Source: CAVSRC01 sp963730325 (GTDB lineage Bacteria > Pseudomonadota > Alphaproteobacteria > Rhizobiales > Kaistiaceae). Taken from it: a stretch of DNA of 64,000 nt. Numbering within the stretch: the first letter of the stretch is position 1; every line of letters starts with the position of its first letter. The notes beneath the pieces are model-generated. The model worked only from the letters and a program-made list of their open reading frames with translations, was not told the DNA's origin and ran no database searches. The position numbers and the translations under genes were made by a program. The stretch is from NCBI GenBank assembly GCA_963730325.1, contig CAVSRC010000019.1:186001-250000 (forward strand), read 5' to 3'. Below, in pieces: positions 52,852 to 63,115 of this stretch.

Positions 52852-53844
52852 ATGCGAATTCTGGCGGAACCGCTGGTTTTGGGGTCGGTAACGATTCCCA
52901 ACCGCGTTTTCCTGGCGCCGATGTCGGGTGTGTCGGATCGTCCGTTCAGGGCGCTGGCGGCCGAATTCGGCGCGGGGCTTGTGGTCTCCGAGATGGTGGC
53001 CGGCGACCAGCTTGCCACAGGCAGGCGGGAGGCGTCCATGCGCGCGGAACGGGCCGGCAACGGTCCGCACGTGATCCAGCTTGCCGGACGCGAGGCGCAC
53101 TGGATGGCGGAGGGCGCCCGCGCGGCGGCCGACGCCGGTGCCGACATCATCGACATCAACATGGGCTGCCCGGCGCGCAAGGTGACCTCCGGCTATTCGG
53201 GTTCGGCGCTGATGCGTGATCTCGATCATGCGCTCTCGCTGATCGAGGCGACGGTCGGCGCCACTGCGCTGCCGGTGACCCTGAAGATGCGGCTCGGCTG
53301 GGACGAGCGCTCGATCAATGCGCCGGAGCTGGCGCGCCGCGCCGAAAGCGCCGGCGTGCAGATGATCACGGTTCACGGGCGCACGCGCTGTCAGTTCTAC
53401 AAGGGCAGGGCGGACTGGGCGGCGATCCGGGCGGTCAAACAGGCGGTGTCGATCCCGGTGATCGCCAATGGCGATGCGACCGAACTCGCCGACATCCAAC
53501 CGATGCTGAGCCTGTCCGGCGCCGATGGCGTCATGATCGGCCGCGGCGCCTGCGGGCGGCCGTGGCTGCCCGGCCGGATCGCGCATCATGCGGCGACCGG
53601 CGTGCTGCTCGACGCGCCGCCGCTCGCCGACATCGCCATGCGCCACTATGCCGGGCTCATCGAACACTACGGCGCGTTCCTGGGGGCGCGCGTCGCCCGC
53701 AAGCATCTCGGCTGGTACATGGACCAGGCGGGTGCCGGCGACCCGGCGCTGCGCCGCGCGGTGCTGACCGGCACGCGGGCCGCCGAGGTGCTGCGCCATC
53801 TCGCTGCGTGGTTCGCTGCCGGCACGGAACGGAGGGCGGCATGA
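52852..53844 (+). CDS. dusB: tRNA-dihydrouridine synthase DusB (NifR3)
   Basis: DusB reduces uridines in tRNA with FMN and NADPH. The 330-residue protein has NRVFLAPMSGVSDRPFRALA, the FMN-proximal ISs MVAGDQ and QLAGREAHWM, the catalytic Cys in INMGCPARKVTSGYSGSALM, TVHGRTRCQFYKGRADW and VMIGRGACGRPWL. It is the nifR3 gene, first of the nifR3-ntrBC operon known in Rhizobium, Rhodobacter and Azospirillum. Its stop overlaps the ntrB start (ATGA). Confidence 0.96.
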   Translation: MRILAEPLVLGSVTIPNRVFLAPMSGVSDRPFRALAAEFGAGLVVSEMVAGDQLATGRREASMRAERAGNGPHVIQLAGREAHWMAEGARAAADAGADIIDINMGCPARKVTSGYSGSALMRDLDHALSLIEATVGATALPVTLKMRLGWDERSINAPELARRAESAGVQMITVHGRTRCQFYKGRADWAAIRAVKQAVSIPVIANGDATELADIQPMLSLSGADGVMIGRGACGRPWLPGRIAHHAATGVLLDAPPLADIAMRHYAGLIEHYGAFLGARVARKHLGWYMDQAGAGDPALRRAVLTGTRAAEVLRHLAAWFAAGTERRAA

Positions 53845-54962
53845 ACGTTGACGCCCCCGCCGCCCGCGGTCGCGCGGCCTCGGCACTGCTCGACGCGCTG
53901 CCCCATCCCGTCATTCTGGTCAATGCCGAGAACCATATCGGCGAGGCCAATGCGGCGGCGGAGACCTTCTTCCAGGCTTCGATCAACTCGCTGCGCCGGC
54001 ACGAGCTGGCCTATTTCGTGCCCTTCGGCAGCCCGCTGCTGGCGCTGGTCGAGCAGGTGCGCGAGCGCAACGCCCCGGTCAACGAATACCGTGTCGATAT
54101 CGGCACGCCGCGCAACGGCGGCGAACGCGTCGTCGACATCTATGCGGCACCCAGCCTCGAATACGCCAAGGGCGTCGTCATCGTGCTGCAGGAGCGCTCG
54201 ATGGCGGACAAGATGGACCGCCAGCTCAACCATCGCAGCGCGGCGCGGACCGTCACCGGCCTCGCCTCCATGCTCGCCCATGAGATCAAGAACCCGCTCT
54301 CCGGCATCCGCGGCGCGGCGCAGCTGTTGGAACCCAGTGTCGGCAGCGAGGATCGCGCACTCATCCGCCTGATCTGCGACGAAGCCGATCGCATCGTGAA
54401 GCTGGTCGATCGCATGGAGGTCTTCTCCGACGAGCGGCCGATCGAGTTCGAGCCGGTCAACATTCACGCGGTGCTGGATCACGTGCGCCGGCTGGCGCGT
54501 TCCGGTTTCGGCCGCTCCGTCAAGATCAGCGACGATTTCGATCCCTCGCTGCCGCCGGTGCCGGCAAACCGCGACCAGCTTATCCAGGTGTTCCTCAACC
54601 TGGTGAAGAACGCCGTTGAATCGGTGGACGGCGCGGCGGACGGCGAGGTCGTGCTGACCACGGCCTTCAAGCCGGGCTACCGCCTGTCCGTGCCGGGCAA
54701 TCCGAGCAAGGTGACCCTGCCGCTCGAATTCTGTGTGCGCGACAACGGCCCTGGCGTGCCCGAGGAGATGATCCCGCATCTCTTCGATCCCTTTGTCACC
54801 ACCAAGTCCAACGGCTCGGGCCTGGGCCTCGCTCTGGTCGCCAAGATCATCCGCGACCATGGCGGCGTCATCGAATGCGAATCGCAGCCGCGGCGCACGG
54901 TGTTTCGCGTGTTGATGCCGGCCTGGCCGGGTCCGACGACCGACAGCTTCAGGAACGATTGA
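53841..54962 (+). CDS. ntrB: Nitrogen regulation sensor histidine kinase NtrB
   Basis: NtrB phosphorylates or dephosphorylates NtrC according to PII (GlnB) signals of nitrogen status. The 373-residue cytosolic protein has a PAS domain (residues 12-120, LPHPVILVNAENHIGEANAA), the phospho-acceptor His147 in SMLAHEIKNPLSGIRGAAQL, and an ATP-binding domain with VFLNLVKNAVESVDGA (N box), RDNGPGVPEEM (G1) and SNGSGLGLALVAKII (G2). The ATG overlaps the dusB stop by 4 bp and the gene is 2 bp before ntrC, so the three are one operon. Confidence 0.96.
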   Translation: MNVDAPAARGRAASALLDALPHPVILVNAENHIGEANAAAETFFQASINSLRRHELAYFVPFGSPLLALVEQVRERNAPVNEYRVDIGTPRNGGERVVDIYAAPSLEYAKGVVIVLQERSMADKMDRQLNHRSAARTVTGLASMLAHEIKNPLSGIRGAAQLLEPSVGSEDRALIRLICDEADRIVKLVDRMEVFSDERPIEFEPVNIHAVLDHVRRLARSGFGRSVKISDDFDPSLPPVPANRDQLIQVFLNLVKNAVESVDGAADGEVVLTTAFKPGYRLSVPGNPSKVTLPLEFCVRDNGPGVPEEMIPHLFDPFVTTKSNGSGLGLALVAKIIRDHGGVIECESQPRRTVFRVLMPAWPGPTTDSFRND

Positions 54963-54964
54963 CG

Positions 54965-56407
<1,443 letters not shown>

Positions 56408-56449
56408 ACTATTGCACGACCTGTTGAAATTCCTCCGGCGCTGCCCTGG

Positions 56450-56473
56450 CCACGGGGACGGCTGTGGTTTTTT
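56450..56473 (+). terminator. Hairpin plus T-run after ntrC
   Basis: CCACG (56450-56454) can pair with TGTGG (56463-56467, one G-U pair), followed by TTTTTT (56468-56473). The stem is short, so this is a modest candidate for the end of the dusB-ntrBC transcript, 43 bp after the ntrC stop. Confidence 0.4.
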
Positions 56474-56477
56474 GATC

Positions 56478-56487
56478 ACAATATTGT
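56478..56487. promoter_or_regulatory. AT-rich palindrome upstream of ntrY (possible NtrX site)
   Basis: ACAATATTGT is a perfect 10-bp palindrome in an otherwise GC-rich region, 77 bp before the ntrY start. It contains CAATATTG, which matches the CAA-N2-5-TTG pattern I recall being reported for NtrX of Sinorhizobium. It could mediate autoregulation of ntrYX. The match is to a loose consensus, so this is a suggestion. Confidence 0.4.
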
Positions 56488-56563
56488 TGCAATTCAGCCC
56501 CAGTCTGCCCTAGGTCGAACGCTAGGAAATGGGCTTTCGGCGGACGAGGCGCAACACCGGGTA

Positions 56564-58849
56564 ATGACGGCGAATTCGCCATCTCTGACAGGGCCGGTCA
56601 CCGACGAGGCGCGGGGCGCGCGCGGCTTCCAGTTCTCGCGGCTGGTGCGGGCGTCCGGCTACGTTGCCGTGCTGCTCGCCCTTGGCGCCGCCGCCGGCAC
56701 CTTCCTCGTCCTGATGGGCCTGACGCCGATCGCGCCGACGCCGGACGTCGTCTTCACCGCCATGGTGGTGAACGGCGCCCTGGTCGCCTTTCTTGTTCTG
56801 GTCATCGCCTGGGTGGTTGGCAGCCTGCTCGTCGCGCGCTCGCGCGGCCAGGCCGGCGCCAGCCTGCATATCCGCATTGTCGGCCTGTTCTCCCTGGTCG
56901 CCGTCTTGCCCGCGGCGCTGCTGGCGGTGACCGCCTCGATCACGCTCGATCGCGGCCTCGACAACTGGTTCTCGACGCGCACGCGGGCGATCGTCGACAA
57001 TTCGCTGTCGCTCGCCCAGGCGTTCGCCCAGCAGCAGGCGGTGCTGCTGCGCGCCGATATCCTCGCCGCCAAGATCGAACTGGAGCGGGCAGCCTCGCTG
57101 CACAACGACGATCCGGCGCGTTTCGCCGTGTTCCTCGATTCGGTCGCCTCCGACCACAGCCTGCCCGGCGTCTTCCTCGTCGACAGCAAGGGGACGCTGC
57201 TGACCCAGGCAAGGAGTTCGCGCCGCGAGGAGTTCCCGGCGCCGGTGGCGCGGGCGCTCGAGCAGGCGCAGAAGACTCCCGACCAGGTGGTGATCGTCGC
57301 CCCCGGGCCGACCAACATCATCGGCGGCATCACCGCGCTCGATGGCTACACCGATACGCTGCTCTATGCCGCGCGGCCGCTCGACCCCAAGGTCGTGCGC
57401 TACCTGGCGATGACCAACGACAACGTCGCCGAATACCGCACGCTGGAGGCGACGCGCTTCGGCACGCAGATCGCCTTCGCCATTCTTTTCCTCGGCGTCA
57501 CCGTGGTGGTGCTGCTGTCGGCGATCTGGCTCGGCATCGGCTTTGCCAACCGCCTGGTGGCGCCGATCCGGCGGCTGATCGACGCCGCCAAGGAGGTTTC
57601 GCGCGGCAATTTGAGCGTATCGGTCAATCCGCGCCATTCGGACGGCGACGTCGGTGCGCTCGGCTCCACCTTCAACACCATGACCACGCAATTGCGCAGC
57701 CAGCGCCAGGAGCTGATCGCCGCCTCGAACCAGATCGACGCCCGCCGCCGTTTCACCGAGGCAGTGCTCGCCGGCATATCGGCGGGCGTGGTCGGCATTG
57801 ACGCGCAAGGGCGCGTGACGATCGTCAACCGCACGGCACTGATGCTCTTCGGCACCACGGAAGACGCGGCGATCGGAACGTCGATCGTGGAGCTCATGCC
57901 GCGCCTCGAAGCGGTCGTCACCGCGGCGCTGCGCGACGTGCGCTCCGAGCATCGCGACCAGATCACGGTCAACCGCGACGGCCGCGAACGGACGATCAAC
58001 GTGCGCGTGACCACCGAAAGCGGCGATGCCGAGCAGCACGGCTACGTCATCACGCTCGACGACATCAGCGATCTGGTGGCCGCCCAGCGCTCGACCGCCT
58101 GGGCCGACGTGGCGCGCCGCATCGCGCACGAGATCAAGAACCCACTGACGCCGATCCAGCTTTCGGCCGAGCGGCTGAAGCGCAAGTTCGGGCGCACCAT
58201 CGACGAGGACCGCGAGGTCTTCGACCAGTGCACCGACACCATCATCCGCCAGGTGGGCGATATCGGCCGCATGGTGGACGAGTTCTCGTCGTTCGCGCGC
58301 ATGCCGAAGCCGGCGTTCATTGTCGGGAACCTGGCCGAGTCGATCCGTGAGTCGGTGTTCCTGATCAGCGTTTCGCAGCCGGAAGTCGACTTCACGGTCG
58401 AGTTGCCCGAGACGCCGCTTGTCGGACGTTTCGATGCCCGGCTGCTGGGGCAGGCGCTGACCAACGTGGTCAAGAACGCCACCGAGGCGGTATTGGCAGT
58501 GCCGGCGGATCAGCGCGGTCAGGGCCAGATCAAGGTCTCGGCTCGACTTGAGGATGCCGAGATCGTGGTCGACATCGTCGACAACGGCATCGGCCTGCCG
58601 CGCGAGAACCGCCAGCGGCTGCTCGAGCCCTACATGACGACGCGCGAGAAGGGCACCGGCCTGGGGCTCGCCATCGTCGCCAAGATCATCGAGGAACATG
58701 GCGGGCATGTTGAACTGCTTGACGCGCCGACGGAGACCAACGGCCGTCGCGGCGCCCACATCCGCATCATCCTGCCGCGTGTGGACGGAGCGACCGGGGA
58801 AACCGCTGCCGAGCCGGCACCGGAGGCTGTCCCTCAGCCCGTAACATGA
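56564..58849 (+). CDS. ntrY: Membrane sensor histidine kinase NtrY
   Basis: NtrY senses a redox or nitrogen-related signal and phosphorylates NtrX. The 761-residue protein has several N-terminal membrane segments (GYVAVLLALGAAAGTFLVLM, ALVAFLVLVIAWVVGSLLVA, LFSLVAVLPAALLAVTASIT) and an extracytoplasmic loop of about 150 residues. A further helix (IAFAILFLGVTVVVLLSAIW), a HAMP region (NRLVAPIRRLIDAAKEVSRG), a PAS domain and a kinase core follow. The phospho-acceptor His522 lies in ARRIAHEIKNPLTPIQLSAE, with N box NVVKNATEAV and GTGLGLAIVAKIIEEHGG. ntrX follows 19 bp later. Confidence 0.95.
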   Translation: MTANSPSLTGPVTDEARGARGFQFSRLVRASGYVAVLLALGAAAGTFLVLMGLTPIAPTPDVVFTAMVVNGALVAFLVLVIAWVVGSLLVARSRGQAGASLHIRIVGLFSLVAVLPAALLAVTASITLDRGLDNWFSTRTRAIVDNSLSLAQAFAQQQAVLLRADILAAKIELERAASLHNDDPARFAVFLDSVASDHSLPGVFLVDSKGTLLTQARSSRREEFPAPVARALEQAQKTPDQVVIVAPGPTNIIGGITALDGYTDTLLYAARPLDPKVVRYLAMTNDNVAEYRTLEATRFGTQIAFAILFLGVTVVVLLSAIWLGIGFANRLVAPIRRLIDAAKEVSRGNLSVSVNPRHSDGDVGALGSTFNTMTTQLRSQRQELIAASNQIDARRRFTEAVLAGISAGVVGIDAQGRVTIVNRTALMLFGTTEDAAIGTSIVELMPRLEAVVTAALRDVRSEHRDQITVNRDGRERTINVRVTTESGDAEQHGYVITLDDISDLVAAQRSTAWADVARRIAHEIKNPLTPIQLSAERLKRKFGRTIDEDREVFDQCTDTIIRQVGDIGRMVDEFSSFARMPKPAFIVGNLAESIRESVFLISVSQPEVDFTVELPETPLVGRFDARLLGQALTNVVKNATEAVLAVPADQRGQGQIKVSARLEDAEIVVDIVDNGIGLPRENRQRLLEPYMTTREKGTGLGLAIVAKIIEEHGGHVELLDAPTETNGRRGAHIRIILPRVDGATGETAAEPAPEAVPQPVT

Positions 58850-58868
58850 AAGACGAAAGACGGCTGAC

Positions 58869-60236
58869 ATGGCGTCCGACATTCTGATCGTTGACGACGA
58901 ATCCGATATCAGGGAGCTGGTCGCCGGCATTCTCTCCGACGAAGGGCACGGGACGCGCACGGCCTCCGACGCCGACGCCGCCCTCACCGAAATCGAGAAG
59001 CGGCGGCCGTCGCTGGTGTTCCTCGACATCTGGCTGCAGGGCAGCCGCCTGGACGGGCTGGCGCTGCTCGACGAGATCAAACGCAACCATGCCGACCTGC
59101 CGGTGGTGATGATCTCCGGCCATGGCAATATCGAAACGGCGGTGTCCGCCATCAAGCGCGGCGCCTACGACTACATCGAGAAGCCGTTCAAGTCCGACCG
59201 GCTGGTGCTGGTCGCCGAGCGCGCGCTGGAAGCCTCCAAGCTGCGCCGCGAGGTCAAGGTTCTACGCGAGAAGAGCGGCGATGCCAGCCAGCTCCTCGGC
59301 ACCTCGCCGGCGATGAACCACCTGCGCACCACGATCGAGAAGCTGGCGCCGACCAACAGCCGCATCATGATCTCCGGCGCTTCGGGCTCCGGCAAGGAGC
59401 TTGTCGCCCGCACCATCCACCAGCTTTCCGGGCGCGCGGGAGGCCCGTTCATCGTGCTCAATGCGGCGACCATCGTGGCCGACCGCATGGAGGCGGAACT
59501 GTTCGGCACCGAGCCGTCGAACGGCGGTGCGCGCCGCGTCGGCGCGCTGGAGGAGGCGCATGGCGGGACGCTCTACCTCGACGAGGTCGGCGACATGCCG
59601 CGCGAGACGCAGAGCAAGATCCTGCGCGTGCTGGTCGATCAGACCTTCACCCGGGTCGGCGGAACGACGCGGGTCAATGTCGACGTGCGCATCATCTCGT
59701 CTACCGGTCGCGATCTCGAAGGGGAGGTGAGCGAAGGCGGCTTCCGCGAGGACCTGTTTCACCGGCTGGCCGTGGTGCCGCTGCGGGTGCCGGCGCTGGC
59801 CGAGCGGCGCGAGGACATCCCGGTCCTGGTGCGCCACTTCGCCGAACAGATTTCACGCACCACCGGCCTGCCGCCGCGCATCATCGGCGACGACGCCATG
59901 GCCGTCCTTCAGGCGCACGACTGGCCGGGCAACATCCGCCAGTTGCGCAACAACGTCGAGCGGCTGATGATCCTCACCCGCGGCGATGCCAGCGAGGTGA
60001 TCACCGCCGACATGCTGCCGGCGGAGATCGGCGAGATGCTCCCGACGACGCCGGGCAGGGCAGGGGGAGAGCACCTGATGTCGCTGCCGCTGCGCGACGC
60101 GCGCGAAATCTTCGAACGCGAATATCTGACCGCCCAGGTCAACCGGTTCGGCGGCAACATCTCGCGCACCGCCGAATTCGTCGGCATGGAGCGCTCGGCG
60201 CTGCATCGCAAGTTGAAGTCCCTCGGCGTAGGCTAG
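58869..60236 (+). CDS. ntrX: Response regulator NtrX
   Basis: NtrX is the partner of NtrY, with links to nitrogen, respiration and envelope control in alphaproteobacteria. The 455-residue protein has a receiver with Asp53 in SLVFLDIWLQGS, a AAA+ domain with Walker A GASGSGKE and Walker B TLYLDEVGDMP, and a Fis-type helix-turn-helix ending GGNISRTAEFVGMERSALHR. The GAFTGA loop is missing: the region reads LFGTEPSNGGARRVGALEEA. It therefore probably does not drive sigma-54 promoters in the usual way, as noted for NtrX in this group. Confidence 0.95.
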   Translation: MASDILIVDDESDIRELVAGILSDEGHGTRTASDADAALTEIEKRRPSLVFLDIWLQGSRLDGLALLDEIKRNHADLPVVMISGHGNIETAVSAIKRGAYDYIEKPFKSDRLVLVAERALEASKLRREVKVLREKSGDASQLLGTSPAMNHLRTTIEKLAPTNSRIMISGASGSGKELVARTIHQLSGRAGGPFIVLNAATIVADRMEAELFGTEPSNGGARRVGALEEAHGGTLYLDEVGDMPRETQSKILRVLVDQTFTRVGGTTRVNVDVRIISSTGRDLEGEVSEGGFREDLFHRLAVVPLRVPALAERREDIPVLVRHFAEQISRTTGLPPRIIGDDAMAVLQAHDWPGNIRQLRNNVERLMILTRGDASEVITADMLPAEIGEMLPTTPGRAGGEHLMSLPLRDAREIFEREYLTAQVNRFGGNISRTAEFVGMERSALHRKLKSLGVG

Positions 60237-60262
60237 GGCGGTCTCAAGGATTCGGGGGCAGC

Positions 60263-61639
60263 ATGCGCGTCATCATCTGCGGAGCCGGCCAGGTCGGCTA
60301 CGGCATCGCCGAGCGTCTTGCGGTGGAGGACAACGACGTCTCGGTGATCGACACCTCGCCGCAGCTCGTCCAGGCGATCCGCGACACCCTCGACGTGCGC
60401 GGCTTCGTCGGCCATGGCGCCTATCCGGAGGTGCTCGCCCAGGCCGGCGCCGAGCAGGCGGACATGATCATCGCCGTGACGCTCTACGACGAGGTCAACA
60501 TGGTCGCCTGCCAGGTGGCCCACTCGCTGTTCAACGTGCCCACCAAGATCGCCCGCATACGCGCGCAGAGCTATCTGGAATCGCACTGGGCCGACCTGTT
60601 CTCCTCGGAGCATCTGCCGATCGACGTCATCATCTCGCCGGAGGTCGAGGTCGGCCAGATGGTGCTGCGCCGGCTGCAACTGCCCGGCGCCTTCGACACG
60701 GTCGAGTTCGCCAATGGCGAGGTGGTCGTGGTCGGCATCGCGTGCAGCGAAAACTGTCCGGTGGTCGACACGCCGCTGGCGCAGCTCACCGAGCTGTTTC
60801 CCGACCTCAGGGCGATCGTCGTCGGCATCGTGCGTGGCGGCAATCTGTTCGTGCCGCGCTCGGCCAATTCAATGCTGGTCGGCGACCATGTCTATGTCGT
60901 CTGCCCGCGCGAGCAGGTGGTGCGCACGCTCGGCATCTTCGGCCATGAGGAGCCGGTGGCCAAGCGCGTGGTCATCGCCGGCGGCGGCAATATCGGCCAG
61001 TTCGTGGCGCACACGCTGGAGGCGCGGGGCGCCGCCGCCAAGGTCAAGATCATCGAATCGACGCGCGAGCGCGCCATCGCCATCGCCGACTCGCTGAAGC
61101 GGACGGTGGTGCTGCACGGCAACGCGCTCGACCAGGAAATCCAGCGTGAGGCCGACGTGCAGGATTCCGACACGCTGATCGCGCTGACCAACGACGACGA
61201 GGTCAATATCATCGCCTGCGTGATGGCCAAGCGGCTGGGCTGCCGCAGCACCATGGCGCTGATCAACAACCGTTCCTACCATGCCTTCACCGACACGCTG
61301 GGCATCGACGCGACGGTGAACCCGCGCTCGCTGACCGTCTCGCGCATTCTCCAGCACGTGCGGCGCGGCCGCATCCGCGGCGTCCATACGATCGAGGACG
61401 GCGCGGCGGAAGTGATCGAGGCGGAGGCGCTGGAGACCTCGCCGCTGGTCGGCAAGCCGCTGCGCGAGCTCGACCTGCCGGACGGCATCCGCATCGGCGC
61501 CATCTATCGCGGCGGCGAGGTGGTGGTGCCGAACGGCGCCACCCAGATCGTCGCGAAGGACCGCGTGGTGATGTTCGCCACCGCCGAGCGCGTGCGCCAG
61601 CTCGAGCAGATGTTCCGCGTCAGCCTCGAGTTCTTCTAG
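60263..61639 (+). CDS. trkA: Trk system potassium uptake protein TrkA
   Basis: TrkA is the cytosolic NAD(H)-binding regulator of the TrkH potassium channel. The 458-residue protein has two RCK units. The first Rossmann motif is IICGAGQVGYGIAERLAVED at the N-terminus, with EQADMIIAVTLYDEVNMVAC. The second is VVIAGGGNIGQFVAHTLEAR near residue 235. TrkA-C domains follow each (ANGEVVVVGIACSENCPVVD; EALETSPLVGKPLRELDLPD). The gene stands 26 bp after ntrX and 27 bp before trkH, an ntrX-trkA order known from rhizobia and Azospirillum. Confidence 0.96.
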   Translation: MRVIICGAGQVGYGIAERLAVEDNDVSVIDTSPQLVQAIRDTLDVRGFVGHGAYPEVLAQAGAEQADMIIAVTLYDEVNMVACQVAHSLFNVPTKIARIRAQSYLESHWADLFSSEHLPIDVIISPEVEVGQMVLRRLQLPGAFDTVEFANGEVVVVGIACSENCPVVDTPLAQLTELFPDLRAIVVGIVRGGNLFVPRSANSMLVGDHVYVVCPREQVVRTLGIFGHEEPVAKRVVIAGGGNIGQFVAHTLEARGAAAKVKIIESTRERAIAIADSLKRTVVLHGNALDQEIQREADVQDSDTLIALTNDDEVNIIACVMAKRLGCRSTMALINNRSYHAFTDTLGIDATVNPRSLTVSRILQHVRRGRIRGVHTIEDGAAEVIEAEALETSPLVGKPLRELDLPDGIRIGAIYRGGEVVVPNGATQIVAKDRVVMFATAERVRQLEQMFRVSLEFF

Positions 61640-61666
61640 GGGCACCGGGAGGCGACCGGCAAGGCG

Positions 61667-63106
61667 ATGATCGGTGTTCTTCACCTCCTGTCGCGCGCCT
61701 TTGGCGGCCTTGCCCTGGCGATGCTGGTGCCGGCGGTCATCGCCGTGGTGGCGCGGGACGGAGCGGCGGCGGACTTTCTGCTGACCTCCGGCCTCACCGG
61801 CTTCCTCTCCGGCGCCATCTTCTTCGCCATGCAGGGGCGCAAGCTGCGCTTCGACCGCCCGGCCGGTTTCGCACTGGCCGCTGCGCTGTGGGTGGTGCTG
61901 CCGCTGATCGCGGCCATCCCCATCGCGCTACGCAGCCATCTGGGCTACGTCGCCGCGCTGTTCGAGGCGGTCTCCGGATTCACCACCACCGGCGCCACGG
62001 CCCTTCGCTCGGTCGCCGAGACCGCGCCGTCGATCGTCTTCTGGCGGGCGGAGCTGCAATGGCTGGGCGGGCTTGCTACCCTGGTCACCTTCGTCACGAT
62101 CCTGGCGCCGGCCGGCATCGGCGGCCTCTCCAGCCGCGGACTGGCGGCGCTCGGCGGCTTCAGCGAGGCCGGGCCGGAGCGCGTCGCCCAGGGACTGCGC
62201 CGGATGGTGACCCTCTATGCGCTGTTCACCGGGCTCTGCATCATCCTGCTGTTCTTCTCCGGCATTCCGACCTTCGACGCGATGTGTCTGGCGATGTCGA
62301 CGGTCTCGACCGGCGGCTTCATGCCGATCGACGGCAACCTGTCTGCCTATGGCAGTCCGTGGGCGGAGGGCGTGATCGCGCTGTTCATGGTCGTCGGCGC
62401 CACCAGCATCGTCTTCCACCGCGCCGTGCTGGAAGGGCGCTGGTCGCTGGTCTTCGACCATCGTGAATCGTGGTGGGTGATGGGCACGATGGCGCTGGTC
62501 GGCCTCCTCTACGGCTGGGCCTTCCACACCGGCGAAAGCCTGCCGGCGGCGCTGGGGGAGGGGCTGTTCAACAGCATCTCGGTGATCAGCACCAGCGGCT
62601 TCGAGACGCGCGTTGGCGGCCTGTCGGCGATCCCCGATACGCTGGTGCTGTTCCTGGCGATGGGCGGCGGAGCCGCGCTTTCGACCGCCGGCGGCATCAA
62701 ATACTACCGGATCGGCGCGATGACGGTTCAGTCGATGCACGAGTTGCAGCGGCTGCTGTTTCCACACAGCGTGCGCTCGACGCGCTTCGGCACCCAGCCC
62801 TACAACCTCGATCTGATGAAGGCAGTGTGGGCCAATCTGGTGCTGGCGGTGGTGATCGTGATGACGGCCGCGCTGGTACTGGCCATGAGCCTGCCGGGCT
62901 TCGACGCGGCCATGGTGGCGGCGATGTCGGCCTTTGCCAATGTCGGCCCGCTCTATTCGCACGAATGGCTGATGGCGGCGAACTGGCCGGACTATGCCGA
63001 TTTCGGCGTCGTTTCCCAACTCACCATGATCGCCACCATGATCCTCGGGCGGATCGAGGTGATCGTCCTGTTCGCCTCGCTTTACGCGGCCTATTGGCGC
63101 TCGTAG
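61667..63106 (+). CDS. trkH: Trk potassium uptake channel subunit TrkH
   Basis: TrkH is the membrane pore partner of TrkA. The 479-residue protein has four pore-loop-like repeats in the K-transporter pattern: FEAVSGFTTTGATALRSVAE, AMSTVSTGGFMPIDG, NSISVISTSGFETRVGG and AMSAFANVGPLYSHEW. The Gly at each filter is present (T-G-A, T-G-G, S-G-F, V-G-P). Hydrophobic helices lie between them. Transport is K+ uptake driven by the membrane potential or ions. It follows trkA and ends 9 bp before the aminotransferase gene. Confidence 0.94.
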   Translation: MIGVLHLLSRAFGGLALAMLVPAVIAVVARDGAAADFLLTSGLTGFLSGAIFFAMQGRKLRFDRPAGFALAAALWVVLPLIAAIPIALRSHLGYVAALFEAVSGFTTTGATALRSVAETAPSIVFWRAELQWLGGLATLVTFVTILAPAGIGGLSSRGLAALGGFSEAGPERVAQGLRRMVTLYALFTGLCIILLFFSGIPTFDAMCLAMSTVSTGGFMPIDGNLSAYGSPWAEGVIALFMVVGATSIVFHRAVLEGRWSLVFDHRESWWVMGTMALVGLLYGWAFHTGESLPAALGEGLFNSISVISTSGFETRVGGLSAIPDTLVLFLAMGGGAALSTAGGIKYYRIGAMTVQSMHELQRLLFPHSVRSTRFGTQPYNLDLMKAVWANLVLAVVIVMTAALVLAMSLPGFDAAMVAAMSAFANVGPLYSHEWLMAANWPDYADFGVVSQLTMIATMILGRIEVIVLFASLYAAYWRS

Positions 63107-63115
63107 AAGACGCTC

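Noticed and set aside
56522..59155. An 877-codon open frame antisense to ntrY and the start of ntrX
   Set aside because: Composition is that of antisense GC-rich coding DNA (Arg, His, Asp, Gly rich) and no motif is seen; ntrY is clear on the other strand.
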